Positions 16,735 to 25,717 of a stretch of 54,019 bases of DNA are shown piece by piece. The translations under genes and the position numbers were made by a program. The stretch is from a virus: positions 25,055 to 79,073 of the IMG/VR virus record IMGVR_UViG_3300030329_005776; one strand, given 5' to 3'. The notes under the pieces were generated by a model, which saw only the letters and a program-made list of their open reading frames with translations, was not told where the DNA came from and ran no database searches. Every line of letters starts with the position of its first letter. Positions within the stretch are counted from its first letter, which is position 1.

Positions 16735-17607
16735 ATGGCTAATAGAAATGAAGGTCGCTTAAGCGCAGCGCCACCGGTAGATCTACCACCTTCACAGGAG
16801 CACACTCCAAGCGCCCCTAATGTACCACAAACATTGAACTTTATTACACCAACAGAATTTGTTGAACTTCCTAGTGGTGGAAGTTATTATCCACCAAATC
16901 ACCCGCTTCACAATCAAGAGGTTATTGAAATCAAACACATGACAACCAAAGAAGAGGACATATTAACCTCTCAAGCCCTATTAAAAAAAGGGCTAGCTTT
17001 GGATAGAATGCTTGAAAGTATTATTGTTGATAATCGAGTTAGAGTCGATGATTTACTTCTTGGGGACAAAAACGCCCTTATTGTTGCAGCGCGTTCCCAT
17101 GGATATGGCATGTTGTACGAAACGACCGTCAAATGCCCTTCATGTGGTGAGAGTCAACAATATAATTTTAATTTGGGCGCCCTGCAGTCTTCTAAAGTTT
17201 CTGAAGAGCTATTGGAAGAAAAGGGAATCAGTCTTACTGAGAGAAATACTTTTTTAATTCCAATTCCAGAAACTGATTTTACTGTCGAGGTAAGGCTTTT
17301 AACCGGATACGACGAAAAGAAGATCAATGAGACCATTCAACACAAAAGAAAACGCAACTTTCCAGAAAGCCCAGTTACTGATTTCTTGAGAAGCTTAATA
17401 ATTTCAGTAAATGGTGTCACGGAGCCTAATTCTCTAAATGGGTTCATTAATACACTTCCAGCAATTTATGCTCGCTATATTAGGAAAACTTATGATAAGC
17501 TAGTTCCAAGCTTAGATTTAAGTCATGATTTTAAGTGTTCACATTGCGGTCACAGTGATTTACTGGAGGTTCCGCTTAATGCGGACTTTTTTTGGTCTAA
17601 CTCATGA
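16735..17607 (+). CDS. 26: Baseplate hub assembly protein (gp26-like) with two CxxC pairs
   Basis: The 290-residue product matches the T4 baseplate family that includes gp26. After a Pro-rich start it has FVELPSGGSYYP, then IEIKHMTTKEEDILTSQALLKKG (about residues 63-85), and LLGDKNALIVAARSHGYGMLYE. Two cysteine pairs, CPSCGE (about 134) and CSHCGH (about 270), could bind zinc. Related proteins help assemble the central hub and may not stay in the virion. The end overlaps another reading frame that encodes a 65-residue protein, a layout that recalls tail-assembly chaperone pairs. Confidence 0.75.
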   Translation: MANRNEGRLSAAPPVDLPPSQEHTPSAPNVPQTLNFITPTEFVELPSGGSYYPPNHPLHNQEVIEIKHMTTKEEDILTSQALLKKGLALDRMLESIIVDNRVRVDDLLLGDKNALIVAARSHGYGMLYETTVKCPSCGESQQYNFNLGALQSSKVSEELLEEKGISLTERNTFLIPIPETDFTVEVRLLTGYDEKKINETIQHKRKRNFPESPVTDFLRSLIISVNGVTEPNSLNGFINTLPAIYARYIRKTYDKLVPSLDLSHDFKCSHCGHSDLLEVPLNADFFWSNS

Positions 17608-17776
17608 GTATATTCAAAGCATTTATGAACAATTTTTCTATATGAAATATTATAGTAATTGGTCGTTAATGGAATTGTATAATCTTCCTGTTGGGCTACG
17701 CGGTTGGTATTTTGAAAAGCTTTTGAAACAGAAAGAAAAGGAAGCTGAAGCCAAAAAACAACCACAAAGACGCTAG
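17579..17776 (+). CDS. Small helical tail-assembly protein overlapping the gp26-like gene
   Basis: This 65-residue ORF starts inside the end of the gp26-like gene, in the +1 frame. ATG 17579 has a perfect GGAGG (17565-17569) nine bases upstream. The product has a short helix with SIYEQFFYMKYYSNWSLME, then LPVGLRGWYFEKLLKQ, then a charged tail. The 'LPVxLRxWYxxxLxKQ' pattern occurs in small proteins that follow gp26-like genes in related phages. A run of seven T at 17587-17593 in the overlap could also allow frameshifting, so a fused product is possible. The next gene is the tape measure, consistent with a chaperone role. Confidence 0.7.
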   Translation: MRTFFGLTHEYIQSIYEQFFYMKYYSNWSLMELYNLPVGLRGWYFEKLLKQKEKEAEAKKQPQRR

Positions 17777-17808
17777 CCTATATAATAATAAAAAATTACA
17801 CTGCTTAA

Positions 17809-17816
17809 CTATTTAT
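17809..17816 (+). promoter_or_regulatory. Candidate late promoter element CTATTTAT before the tape measure gene
   Basis: CTATTTATA with the usual AA prefix lies 33 bases upstream of the tape measure ATG, in a non-coding gap of about 70 bases. Nothing else in the gap looks like a promoter. Confidence 0.5.
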
Positions 17817-17849
17817 ACATGTACAGGTTTGTAGGGAGTATTTTATAGT

Positions 17850-20024
17850 ATGTCAGACAAAACTCTTCAAGAGACGATTGCGGCCCTGGAAGAAGCCAAT
17901 TTAGAAAATTTGGTGGATTCTCTGAACAGCGCTGCGGATGAGGTGGCTCAAATTAAAAACGCCACTGCTGACTTTGTGACCCAGATGCGCGAGGGAAAAC
18001 AAACAGCCGAGGCAATGAAGCAAGTCATCAAAGACATGGGCACCGACTTTGTAGATCAAAACGACAGCGCCCAAGTACAAGTTCAAATCTATAAGCTCTT
18101 AGGAAACCAACTAAAAGCAAACAATACAATAAGCGCAGAAAAAAAGAAGCTCTTATTAGAACAAATAGAAGCAAATGAGAATATAATCGCTCAGACCAAT
18201 ACACAAGTTAGTGGCCAACAGCAGCTGCGAACCGCACTCACCAAAAATGTTCAACAGACTAAACTTTTTGACACCGCCATTAGGTCAACAGGCAAAAGTT
18301 TTAGTAATGCGATAAATCAAGGCGATTTGCTCACCAGCACTCTTGCTAGGGGAGTCGATGTCCTCACAGACAAAACTGCCAATTTTGCTGGTCAATATGA
18401 AAAAGATGTAATGGATAAGTTTCCACAGCTAGCTGGTTTTCTTGGCGCTGGAGTAGCCCAAAACGATAAGTTAGCTGGTGCTATGATGAGTTTAGCAAAT
18501 ACTGTAAAATCCCTATATATGGAATTTAGCAATTTAACTACAGGGTTTGTTGAATTTACTGGCCAAGTAATAAAGGGTGACGCAGCAGTTTCTAATTTTA
18601 CTGGTCGCGTTATAAAACTTCAAAGAAGAAATAGAATGCTTGGCGTGACAGTAAAAGATGTCACCGAAGCATATACAGGGCTGACAAAGGCCTCCAGAAC
18701 TTATGGAATGTTGTTGGGCACTAACGCAAAAAGAAATATAGCTGCAGCAGATCAGTTAACAGAAATGGCCCTAACATTTAAAAAAGTGGGCTTAGGAACA
18801 GAAGGCTTCGGTAAAGCAGTCGATGTTTTAGGAAAAACTTATCGTCGCAGCGATATTCTTAAACAAAGTAAGCTATTGGGAGCCGAATTTGTCAACATTG
18901 CTCGTGTAACTGGCCAAAGCGCCGACATGGTAAGTAAAAACTTTGACTCGGCAATGAAAAATTTAGCAGCATATTCACTACCCAAGGCCAAAGATGAGTT
19001 TAAAAAGCTCTCTATCATCGCTGCTACGACTGGAGTGGAAATGAGCAAGGTTATGGATGTTGCATCAAGATTCGATGACATCGAAAAAGCAGCAAATGCT
19101 GTTGGTGAATTGAATGCAATGATGGGCGGTCCTTATCTCAATACTCTAGATATGGTCAATGCCTCTGAATCAGAGCGTATTGAAATGTTGAAGGACATGA
19201 TGACCCAAAGCGGCGAAAGCTTTGCTGAAATGGATAGGTTCAAGAAAAAAGCAATTGCCCAGTCGGTGGGTATGGATGTTCAAGCCGCAGCTAGAATGTT
19301 TGGGGCCCAACAAGGTGAAATTGATAGTGCAACTCAGGCTGTTGATAAAAATGGTGCCTCTTATGAGAGATTGGGTATGGCAGCATCAGCATCAGCAGTA
19401 TCAATCCAAGATCAAATGGAGGCGACGAAACAAAGTACATTTTTACTCAACAAAGCATATACAGAATCTCGCAAATTGATTAACTTAGTCAACAGACAAG
19501 TAACTAAGTTGGGTGACACATTTAGGAGAGATATTGGTGGAATAGCTGTAGGCTCATTACAAGCGATGCATAAAGAGATAAACAAAGTATTTACAGCGCT
19601 GGAATCGGGAGACAAAAAAGGCGCCTTGGAACAATTTGCGAAAATTGCTGGCGCCTTCGCCATCGCGGGAAAAGAAGGTGTCGTATCTGGAGTCATAGCT
19701 AAAACGGCAGCCGAACAGTCGACAGGTCAGGCGCCAAATCCGCTAGATCCCACTCCAACACCAGTAGAAGCCACCACTGAAACACCCGCTGCCGGTCCTC
19801 AGATCACGCCAGCGCAACCGCAAATGACCCAAGCAAACCAAAATATGACGGATATATTTATGGGCATGGACACTATTCCCAGCCCATATGCTCAGGGCCC
19901 CCAATTACAGGAAGTAGCTAACGCAGTATCTGTAGCTGTTGCAGATGCGATCAAGAACCAGCCAGCGCCTAATGTTTATTTAAATAATGATTTAGTAAGT
20001 ATGCATGTTACGTCGCTAGCTTAG
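17850..20024 (+). CDS. 29: Tape measure protein (T4 gp29-like)
   Basis: At 724 residues, mostly helical and rich in Ala, Lys, Gln and Asn, this fits the protein that fixes tail length (T4 gp29 has 590). It has long coiled-coil stretches (about residues 1-150), then less charged helices with small residues (FLGAGVAQNDKLAGAMMSLANTV, and AKIAGAFAIAGKEGVVSGVIAKTAA near 600-630). The tail is Pro/Thr/Gln-rich (about 635-690). Position after the gp26-like genes and before the tube-cap gene agrees. It is ejected or threads through the tube in known systems. Confidence 0.85.
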   Translation: MSDKTLQETIAALEEANLENLVDSLNSAADEVAQIKNATADFVTQMREGKQTAEAMKQVIKDMGTDFVDQNDSAQVQVQIYKLLGNQLKANNTISAEKKKLLLEQIEANENIIAQTNTQVSGQQQLRTALTKNVQQTKLFDTAIRSTGKSFSNAINQGDLLTSTLARGVDVLTDKTANFAGQYEKDVMDKFPQLAGFLGAGVAQNDKLAGAMMSLANTVKSLYMEFSNLTTGFVEFTGQVIKGDAAVSNFTGRVIKLQRRNRMLGVTVKDVTEAYTGLTKASRTYGMLLGTNAKRNIAAADQLTEMALTFKKVGLGTEGFGKAVDVLGKTYRRSDILKQSKLLGAEFVNIARVTGQSADMVSKNFDSAMKNLAAYSLPKAKDEFKKLSIIAATTGVEMSKVMDVASRFDDIEKAANAVGELNAMMGGPYLNTLDMVNASESERIEMLKDMMTQSGESFAEMDRFKKKAIAQSVGMDVQAAARMFGAQQGEIDSATQAVDKNGASYERLGMAASASAVSIQDQMEATKQSTFLLNKAYTESRKLINLVNRQVTKLGDTFRRDIGGIAVGSLQAMHKEINKVFTALESGDKKGALEQFAKIAGAFAIAGKEGVVSGVIAKTAAEQSTGQAPNPLDPTPTPVEATTETPAAGPQITPAQPQMTQANQNMTDIFMGMDTIPSPYAQGPQLQEVANAVSVAVADAIKNQPAPNVYLNNDLVSMHVTSLA

Positions 20025-20053
20025 TTAACTTAAAAAGGAGAATTGATAAAGAA

Positions 20054-20980
20054 ATGGATTTGAAACCCCTAGAGAGCAAAAATATCAGAAAAAGCGGCTA
20101 TAAAACGTTAGATATAGTCCCCTTGCACATAAATCATCCTGGTATTTCGTTACCTGTGGAAAATTTAGATATTAGTCAACAATTTAGCCCCTCTTATAAT
20201 AAAGAGGAGGTTTATGGTCGTATGGACCCAATCGTTACTTACAAAAACACAGGTCGTTCAATGAGGTTCTCTTTTAGCTGTCAAGCTCATCACTATTTTG
20301 ATGGAAATCTAGGAGTTTCAGATAATGTTTATCAGATAAATTTATTAACGCAATTTCTTTATCCAGCGTATCAGTCGACCGACTCAACTAAAAGCCTTTT
20401 GAGATCACCTCCCTTTTTTAGAATTAGGTATGGTAGTTATGTTGGAAGTTATAGTGGTACTGGCGTTTCCACGGGCTTAACTGGCTATATAACTGGCTTT
20501 AGCCACCAATTGGGTAAGATTGCAAGAAATATGGCATATGCCTCAACTGCAGAGGGCAATCATTTAGCAGTTCCTCGCGAAATAAAAGTTAGCTTTTCCT
20601 TTGAAGTAATACACGATAAAGATGTTGGTTGGCGCCGCGCAGGAGAAAAGGACAAATTTAGTATAAATGGCTATGATGGGGAATTTCCATATCGAAGCGG
20701 CTTTAACAGTACTTCCGCACCAATTGAGACACCATCCGAAGATGACCCACCAACTCAGAAAGAAAATGTTGACGAGGCTAGCGGAGACGGAAAACCTGCA
20801 ATTAAAGCCTCTGCGGAAAACAGTCCCGAAGAAGAAAGTAGCACTGCCAAAAAGGGCGCGAAATCGGTTGGAAAACGAGTGGAAAGCAAAAATACAGAGC
20901 GTATACTCAGTCCCAGCCATGACTATGAGGGCGCTGCGGGATTGAAGGGCCGTAGCACTTATAGATTGGATAAGATATAA
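20054..20980 (+). CDS. 48: Baseplate tail-tube cap (gp48/gp54-like)
   Basis: The 308-residue protein contains EEVYGRMDPIVTYKNTGRSMRFSFSCQA (about residues 54-81), a recognisable block of T4-like tube-cap proteins. Further tube-fold strands follow: FFRIRYGSY, GYITGFSHQLG and a late EIKVSFSFEVIHDKDVGWR. The last 100 residues are low-complexity, Glu/Ser/Lys-rich and probably disordered. It should sit on the hub and nucleate tube polymerisation. AAAGGAG precedes the ATG by a normal distance. Confidence 0.75.
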   Translation: MDLKPLESKNIRKSGYKTLDIVPLHINHPGISLPVENLDISQQFSPSYNKEEVYGRMDPIVTYKNTGRSMRFSFSCQAHHYFDGNLGVSDNVYQINLLTQFLYPAYQSTDSTKSLLRSPPFFRIRYGSYVGSYSGTGVSTGLTGYITGFSHQLGKIARNMAYASTAEGNHLAVPREIKVSFSFEVIHDKDVGWRRAGEKDKFSINGYDGEFPYRSGFNSTSAPIETPSEDDPPTQKENVDEASGDGKPAIKASAENSPEEESSTAKKGAKSVGKRVESKNTERILSPSHDYEGAAGLKGRSTYRLDKI

Positions 20981-20999
20981 GGTGAGAGGATAAGAAATT

Positions 21000-21329
21000 A
21001 TGGCATACAATTATTCAAGATATCAAAACATTCCGACATTTAAAAATGTTGATCCAAGCTATATAAATCAGTTTACTGCTAGGAAAGTCAACAATGTTGT
21101 TCAACACACAACAGTTGAGTTTGGTTGGTCTCCTGATTTTGATGTTGAAAAAGAATATTGGGGCGTTGGCTTTCGCTTCTATAAACTAGCAGATAAATAT
21201 TATGGTGACACATCTTTGTGGTGGATTATACCTTGGTTCAACCAAAAGCCCTTGGAGAGTGATTTTGAAGCTGGAGATCCAGTGTTAATTCCTCTTCCAT
21301 TGGAAAGGGTTTTAAGTTTTTTTAGATAA
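21000..21329 (+). CDS. 53: LysM-like baseplate wedge protein (gp53-like)
   Basis: The 109-residue product ends in a LysM-like domain: WGVGFRFYKLADKYYGDTSLWWIIPWFNQ (about residues 60-88), then DFEAGDPVLIPLPLERV. T4 gp53 (196 residues) and other baseplate proteins use LysM modules to fix the wedge to the hub and peptidoglycan side. It is short and starts almost directly with a small N-terminal segment. It follows the tube-cap gene by 19 bases, in a continuous baseplate operon. Confidence 0.75.
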   Translation: MAYNYSRYQNIPTFKNVDPSYINQFTARKVNNVVQHTTVEFGWSPDFDVEKEYWGVGFRFYKLADKYYGDTSLWWIIPWFNQKPLESDFEAGDPVLIPLPLERVLSFFR

Positions 21330-21355
21330 AGAATAGATGGAGAAAAGAGTTAATA

Positions 21356-24301
21356 ATGGCTAGAGATTGTGGAAAAGGAAAATCAGCAAAAAAGGCAGTA
21401 AAGCAAACTTCTAAAAGGCCCTGGCTTAGACAGGGCTATTTAATGGTCCGTGCGCCCTCTCTTGTAAAACCGTTGGAAGAGAATCATAAACAAAGCCCCT
21501 ATATAAAACAAATTTTTGTACCAAAGACGGACGGATCCTCTACGATTAATATGCTAACAACAAACCCTTCTGTGCTTTCGTTCTTCAATGGTCGGCCCGT
21601 TGATTATAGTCAATTGGTACCACACATTGAATTATATAAAGTATACATACACAATAAAGAAGAAATTGAAGAGTATGAATTTCCCTTTAAGAGCTTTTCA
21701 GATTTTACAAAAGATTGGCCTTCTCCTATGAAAAATATTCTTTTTAGGGGTCGAGATGCAGGTATTCAATCAATAGATGTTAAAATGGAAGGTCGAGGAA
21801 GAAACCCAGTATCTGCAAATGTGATGGACATAAAAATTAAATTTTTCTTTAATGACACTTTGACCTTGTTCAAACGCCTTCCAAAAGAAATAAAGGGACA
21901 TTCAGTTAGTTATTCAGATTTAATTAGATATCCTCCCTCAATGCAGGGTTCTGCAACTGGCTTAAATAGCAAAGCATTTAGAATAAGGCTAAGATTGGGA
22001 TGGTCCATGTTAACTGGAGAGGGCTCACATATTGCTTCACAACCGAATTCCAAAGACTTTGTTAGCGCAGTTCAGGACAGTAAAATTTCAATTACTGCCG
22101 ACTTATACACTCACCAAATGGAATTTAATAGTGACGGCTCTCTAACCATCACCGCACACTATAAGGGCGCCCTAGAATCTGCTTTTTCCTCACAGGTTTC
22201 TAATATACTTAGAAATCAAGGGGGAAACAATGAACTGAACAAAATGAATGCAGCTATTAAGCGAGCGGAAGATTCTCTTCTCCGAATAAAACTTGGAGAA
22301 CGTTACAATTATATTGAGTCTACTGAAAAATTAGCAGAAGAAACAGAAAAACTTTATAAATACAGAGATATGTTAGATAAAGCAGCTGAACAATCAAAAG
22401 ATCAGTTTCCCAAAGATTTGCTTGAGCAATTCAAAAAAGTAGAACAGGCTACAAACGCTCTTCGTAAAAAATATCCAGGTAGCAAATCACCAATCCAGGC
22501 GCTAACAGCCGCAACTAAAGACACTACTGCCGCTCAAATTAGAGATGAGTTAAGGAAGATGGATAATAACCTTAAGGCCGCTGAGAAAAGGTCAAAAGCC
22601 TTAAAGAGTGCAAAAGCGAAAGGTCGCTCCACAAGAAAAAAAGTAGCTGCTCAGAAAAAAGCGATCAAAGCACTGAAAACGTCAAAGAGCCGATATGAAC
22701 GGGCGATGAAAGGTAAACATCTTTTTTCTTATGTAGAGTTTTTGCGAACTCAAAACAAAATAGCATATGTTACAACAGGTAGAAAAAGCGAGTTTAATAC
22801 ATACGTCGACATGATAAACACAGCAATCGAAAAGGGAGGATCGGAAAGTTCAGCTGAAAAAATTAATAGATTGCAGGGGGAGCTAGAAGGAGATGAGCCT
22901 AGATCAGAACATAGATATCAACTTGAGCTTGGACCCATGTGGGACGAAAAAGAATACCTAATGGAAAAGTATGGCGACTTAGGAGTTGACACTGTTTTAA
23001 GTCTGCAAGCCGGTATGTCACTCTTAAGAGATGATTTGATATCAGATGCGCCTGAGCCCGACACCATTCCAGAAAAAGCAGCTACGAAGATAAAAAAGAA
23101 GCCAAAGCGTAGACGAAAAGGCAAGCGAAAGGTGTCACGCGGAACAGCAAAAGACGCGGTGGTTTGGGATTTTGAATCCCCTCGATGGGTGAAGGGTGAT
23201 AAACTTTATTATTTCAGATTGGGAGATTTATTAACTTCAATATTAGAAAAGGGGGATTTTGGAAAAACCATTGAAGAGGAATCTCCTAATTTTAAAGTTT
23301 TTTTGGGAGAATATGATATTCCTGAGAGTGGAAATACAACCAAACGTTTTAATTTATATAATCTTCCAATATCTTTAGAGATATTTCATCTTTTTGTGGC
23401 ACAAAAGATTGTAGGAACGGGCAGAAAAAATTATCCACTTTTGAATTTTACTTTTGACTTAATTAAGTTTGTGATGGACAAAACTCAATCTGTTTTTTCC
23501 CATTCTTCTGATTTTGTTTCTGTGTCACTTATACCGCCCAACTTTAAGATGGATTTAACCTCAATCGACTTGCCCTCAAAAGAGCTTGAAAATGCCCTAG
23601 AGGGAGAAAGAAAAGAATTTTTACAGCTAAAAAATAATAGTACTATTAACACGCTAAAGGTGACAAGCATCAAAAACACTTCGAATTGTTTTGTTTTACA
23701 CTCTAAAAGAAAATTAGAGGCCGGTGAGATGTCCCCCTATAGAGGAGATATCAAAGAGGATGAGCAGCGCGGCATATTCCACTTTTTTGTCGGCGGTCCA
23801 GATCGCGGCATACTTAAAAAAATCGACTTTAAACAAGCCGGTAACAGCCTATTTTCGACTGCCCTCATGAGAAATGGACAAAGCGGCGGCGCCGAGACTA
23901 GAAATGGCGTGATTAAGCCATCAAAATTTTCATGCGAACTGACGCTAGTTGGAAATCCTTTCTTTTTTATTGGGCAAATGATTTATATTAATACCTCTCT
24001 TATAAGTGGGGGTAACTTTGAGCAAAATGTTATATTGAATGGAGGCTATTATGTCGTTACAGCCGTTGAAAATATCTTTACAAATGATCGCTGGGAAACA
24101 AAAATAAAGGGTGTTTTGAATATCCCAGATCATGCAATTCCGGGCCGAAAAGAAAGACTTATGTCTGCCTGGACGTCCGTTGGCGAGTTAGATAGCGTGA
24201 CGAGAGGCCGTGTGCAGGAGAATCTAGACAAGGACGGCAAGGCGCTAAATGAAGCAACTAATAGAAGCACTAAGACGCCCAAAATCCCGAGGACCAAATA
24301 A
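21356..24301 (+). CDS. Large baseplate or virion structural protein
   Basis: I do not recognise a named family for this 981-residue protein. Residues about 65-290 are beta-rich and contain LVPHIELYKVYIHNKEEIEEYEFPF, DAGIQSIDVKMEGRGRNPVSANVMDIKIKFFF and YSDLIRYPP, a pattern seen in large phage baseplate components. Residues about 295-480 are long charged helices, probably coiled coil. A very basic stretch (KKPKRRRKGKRK, about 580-592) separates them from a second beta-rich part (about 600-930). Position after the gp53-like gene suggests a hub or wedge subunit. The start has a weak ribosome-binding site (GGAGAAAAGAG). Confidence 0.75.
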   Translation: MARDCGKGKSAKKAVKQTSKRPWLRQGYLMVRAPSLVKPLEENHKQSPYIKQIFVPKTDGSSTINMLTTNPSVLSFFNGRPVDYSQLVPHIELYKVYIHNKEEIEEYEFPFKSFSDFTKDWPSPMKNILFRGRDAGIQSIDVKMEGRGRNPVSANVMDIKIKFFFNDTLTLFKRLPKEIKGHSVSYSDLIRYPPSMQGSATGLNSKAFRIRLRLGWSMLTGEGSHIASQPNSKDFVSAVQDSKISITADLYTHQMEFNSDGSLTITAHYKGALESAFSSQVSNILRNQGGNNELNKMNAAIKRAEDSLLRIKLGERYNYIESTEKLAEETEKLYKYRDMLDKAAEQSKDQFPKDLLEQFKKVEQATNALRKKYPGSKSPIQALTAATKDTTAAQIRDELRKMDNNLKAAEKRSKALKSAKAKGRSTRKKVAAQKKAIKALKTSKSRYERAMKGKHLFSYVEFLRTQNKIAYVTTGRKSEFNTYVDMINTAIEKGGSESSAEKINRLQGELEGDEPRSEHRYQLELGPMWDEKEYLMEKYGDLGVDTVLSLQAGMSLLRDDLISDAPEPDTIPEKAATKIKKKPKRRRKGKRKVSRGTAKDAVVWDFESPRWVKGDKLYYFRLGDLLTSILEKGDFGKTIEEESPNFKVFLGEYDIPESGNTTKRFNLYNLPISLEIFHLFVAQKIVGTGRKNYPLLNFTFDLIKFVMDKTQSVFSHSSDFVSVSLIPPNFKMDLTSIDLPSKELENALEGERKEFLQLKNNSTINTLKVTSIKNTSNCFVLHSKRKLEAGEMSPYRGDIKEDEQRGIFHFFVGGPDRGILKKIDFKQAGNSLFSTALMRNGQSGGAETRNGVIKPSKFSCELTLVGNPFFFIGQMIYINTSLISGGNFEQNVILNGGYYVVTAVENIFTNDRWETKIKGVLNIPDHAIPGRKERLMSAWTSVGELDSVTRGRVQENLDKDGKALNEATNRSTKTPKIPRTK

Positions 24302-24313
24302 TGCATTTAAATT

Positions 24314-24321
24314 CTATTTAT
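24314..24321 (+). promoter_or_regulatory. Candidate late promoter element CTATTTAT
   Basis: TCTATTTATACC lies 18 bases before the ATG of the last tail-module gene. This short intergenic space (38 bases) contains only this element and the ribosome-binding site GGGAGAAAAGAG. Confidence 0.45.
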
Positions 24322-24339
24322 ACCGGGAGAAAAGAGTAA

Positions 24340-25698
24340 ATGGGTGTAATATTTCCAAAGCCATGGGGGAAAAATGATTTAGCAAACCCTCACATGTTTT
24401 CGGAAAGATTAAAGTATAAACAAAAATCTTTCAATGGCGCCGACCCAATTCCAATTGACATGCTATATGAGAAACCTTTCTATGGGAAGGTTGATAAAAA
24501 GGGTCGTACAATTTATCCGTCTGAAGTCAACATGGAACAAATTCCGGGATCTGGATTGTTAATGGTTCATGATTTTGTTGCGCATGCTTTTTCGAGGCTC
24601 AAGTCAGAGGTAGAATTAATCGCGTCTTTTAAAAATCACAATTTTGCTAGTATGTTTCCTTCTGGCTATGTTCCAGTTTCGGCAATGCATAATTTCCATA
24701 AGCTATATCAAAACCATTTTGTTGATAATGTATATAATGTTTTTATAAACAATTGGATAATTGGCACTTCCAGAAAAAGACATATAAGAACTTTTCCTAA
24801 TTTTGTAAAACAATTTGTTGATTTTTCTGAATTTATGAACGATCAGTTCCCAGTAACTAAAACAGGGTTTATAATGTCTCCGATGTGCCCTCACGCAATA
24901 AGTGGTTTCATAATTGAGCTTGAAGGGCTTGACAAAGATGATGATAGTAAAAAATATGATGGCTGGATATCCAACCCATCTTTTCGAAAATATGCAAGAT
25001 TAGTTGCTGCATTTGGCTTTTATGTAGATAAAAATTGCCCATGGAGAATAGCTGCTAACTTAGACCATCCATACATGACCCAAAACGCAATGCCAGCATA
25101 TGGAACTTCATATGAGGACGGGAGAATGTTTAAAGATTATTTCTATCAAGCAGAATATTACTCATACGAAGACTTTAAAGTTAGAATGTGGTATGGCTAT
25201 AGATCCTTATTGGTTGATAATGATACAAATACGTTTGGTTTAATAACACAGGTTCGCAATTGTACAAGAGAGACGCATGCAGATCTTCTTTCACAGTCTT
25301 TTAATACAAAGTGGAAAAAAGGATTTCTAAAAGAAATTTCTGAAGATTTTGATAAATTTTTATTAGAATACCCAGATTCTTTTTTTCTGCCACATTATTT
25401 TAAAATCCGCGTGTCAGAGAGCGGTAAAAAAATGAAGGATAATCAATACAACGCCAAGTTAAGAAATATTTTAAAAATTAATGAATTGCATGGCATCAGT
25501 AGAGCATTATTAGCTATAGGTGACATTACAAAACAATCCAACATATATCTCAAGAACGAAAATGCAGAATATCCTCGTAAAATAAAATATTTTGGAAAAA
25601 GTATAAGTTCGGGCTTGCATTCTTATAAAGAACGTGATAAAGTAGCCAGTGAAGATATTAAAACATCCAATATCATGACGGATTCAGAATATCTATAA
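24340..25698 (+). CDS. Hypothetical protein at the end of the tail module (possible virion protein)
   Basis: The 452-residue protein has no signal peptide and no family motif I can name. It is rich in Tyr, Phe, Trp and His. Blocks include MVHDFVAHAFSRLKSEVELIASFKNHNFASMFPSGYVP (about residues 76-113) and CPHAISGFIIELEGLD (about 186-201), followed by ARLVAAFGFYVDKNCPWRIAANLDHPYM (about 227-254). The unusually dense conserved-looking aromatic and His/Cys residues would also fit an enzyme. A candidate late promoter precedes it, which favours late expression. The next gene is a replication polymerase, so this marks the end of the virion block. Confidence 0.7.
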   Translation: MGVIFPKPWGKNDLANPHMFSERLKYKQKSFNGADPIPIDMLYEKPFYGKVDKKGRTIYPSEVNMEQIPGSGLLMVHDFVAHAFSRLKSEVELIASFKNHNFASMFPSGYVPVSAMHNFHKLYQNHFVDNVYNVFINNWIIGTSRKRHIRTFPNFVKQFVDFSEFMNDQFPVTKTGFIMSPMCPHAISGFIIELEGLDKDDDSKKYDGWISNPSFRKYARLVAAFGFYVDKNCPWRIAANLDHPYMTQNAMPAYGTSYEDGRMFKDYFYQAEYYSYEDFKVRMWYGYRSLLVDNDTNTFGLITQVRNCTRETHADLLSQSFNTKWKKGFLKEISEDFDKFLLEYPDSFFLPHYFKIRVSESGKKMKDNQYNAKLRNILKINELHGISRALLAIGDITKQSNIYLKNENAEYPRKIKYFGKSISSGLHSYKERDKVASEDIKTSNIMTDSEYL

Positions 25699-25717
25699 AG
25701 AGGATATCACGTAAAAA

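Noticed and set aside
17525-17776. Longer version of the small tail protein from ATG 17525
   Set aside because: It has no ribosome-binding site. ATG 17579 has GGAGG at ideal spacing and gives the conserved part.
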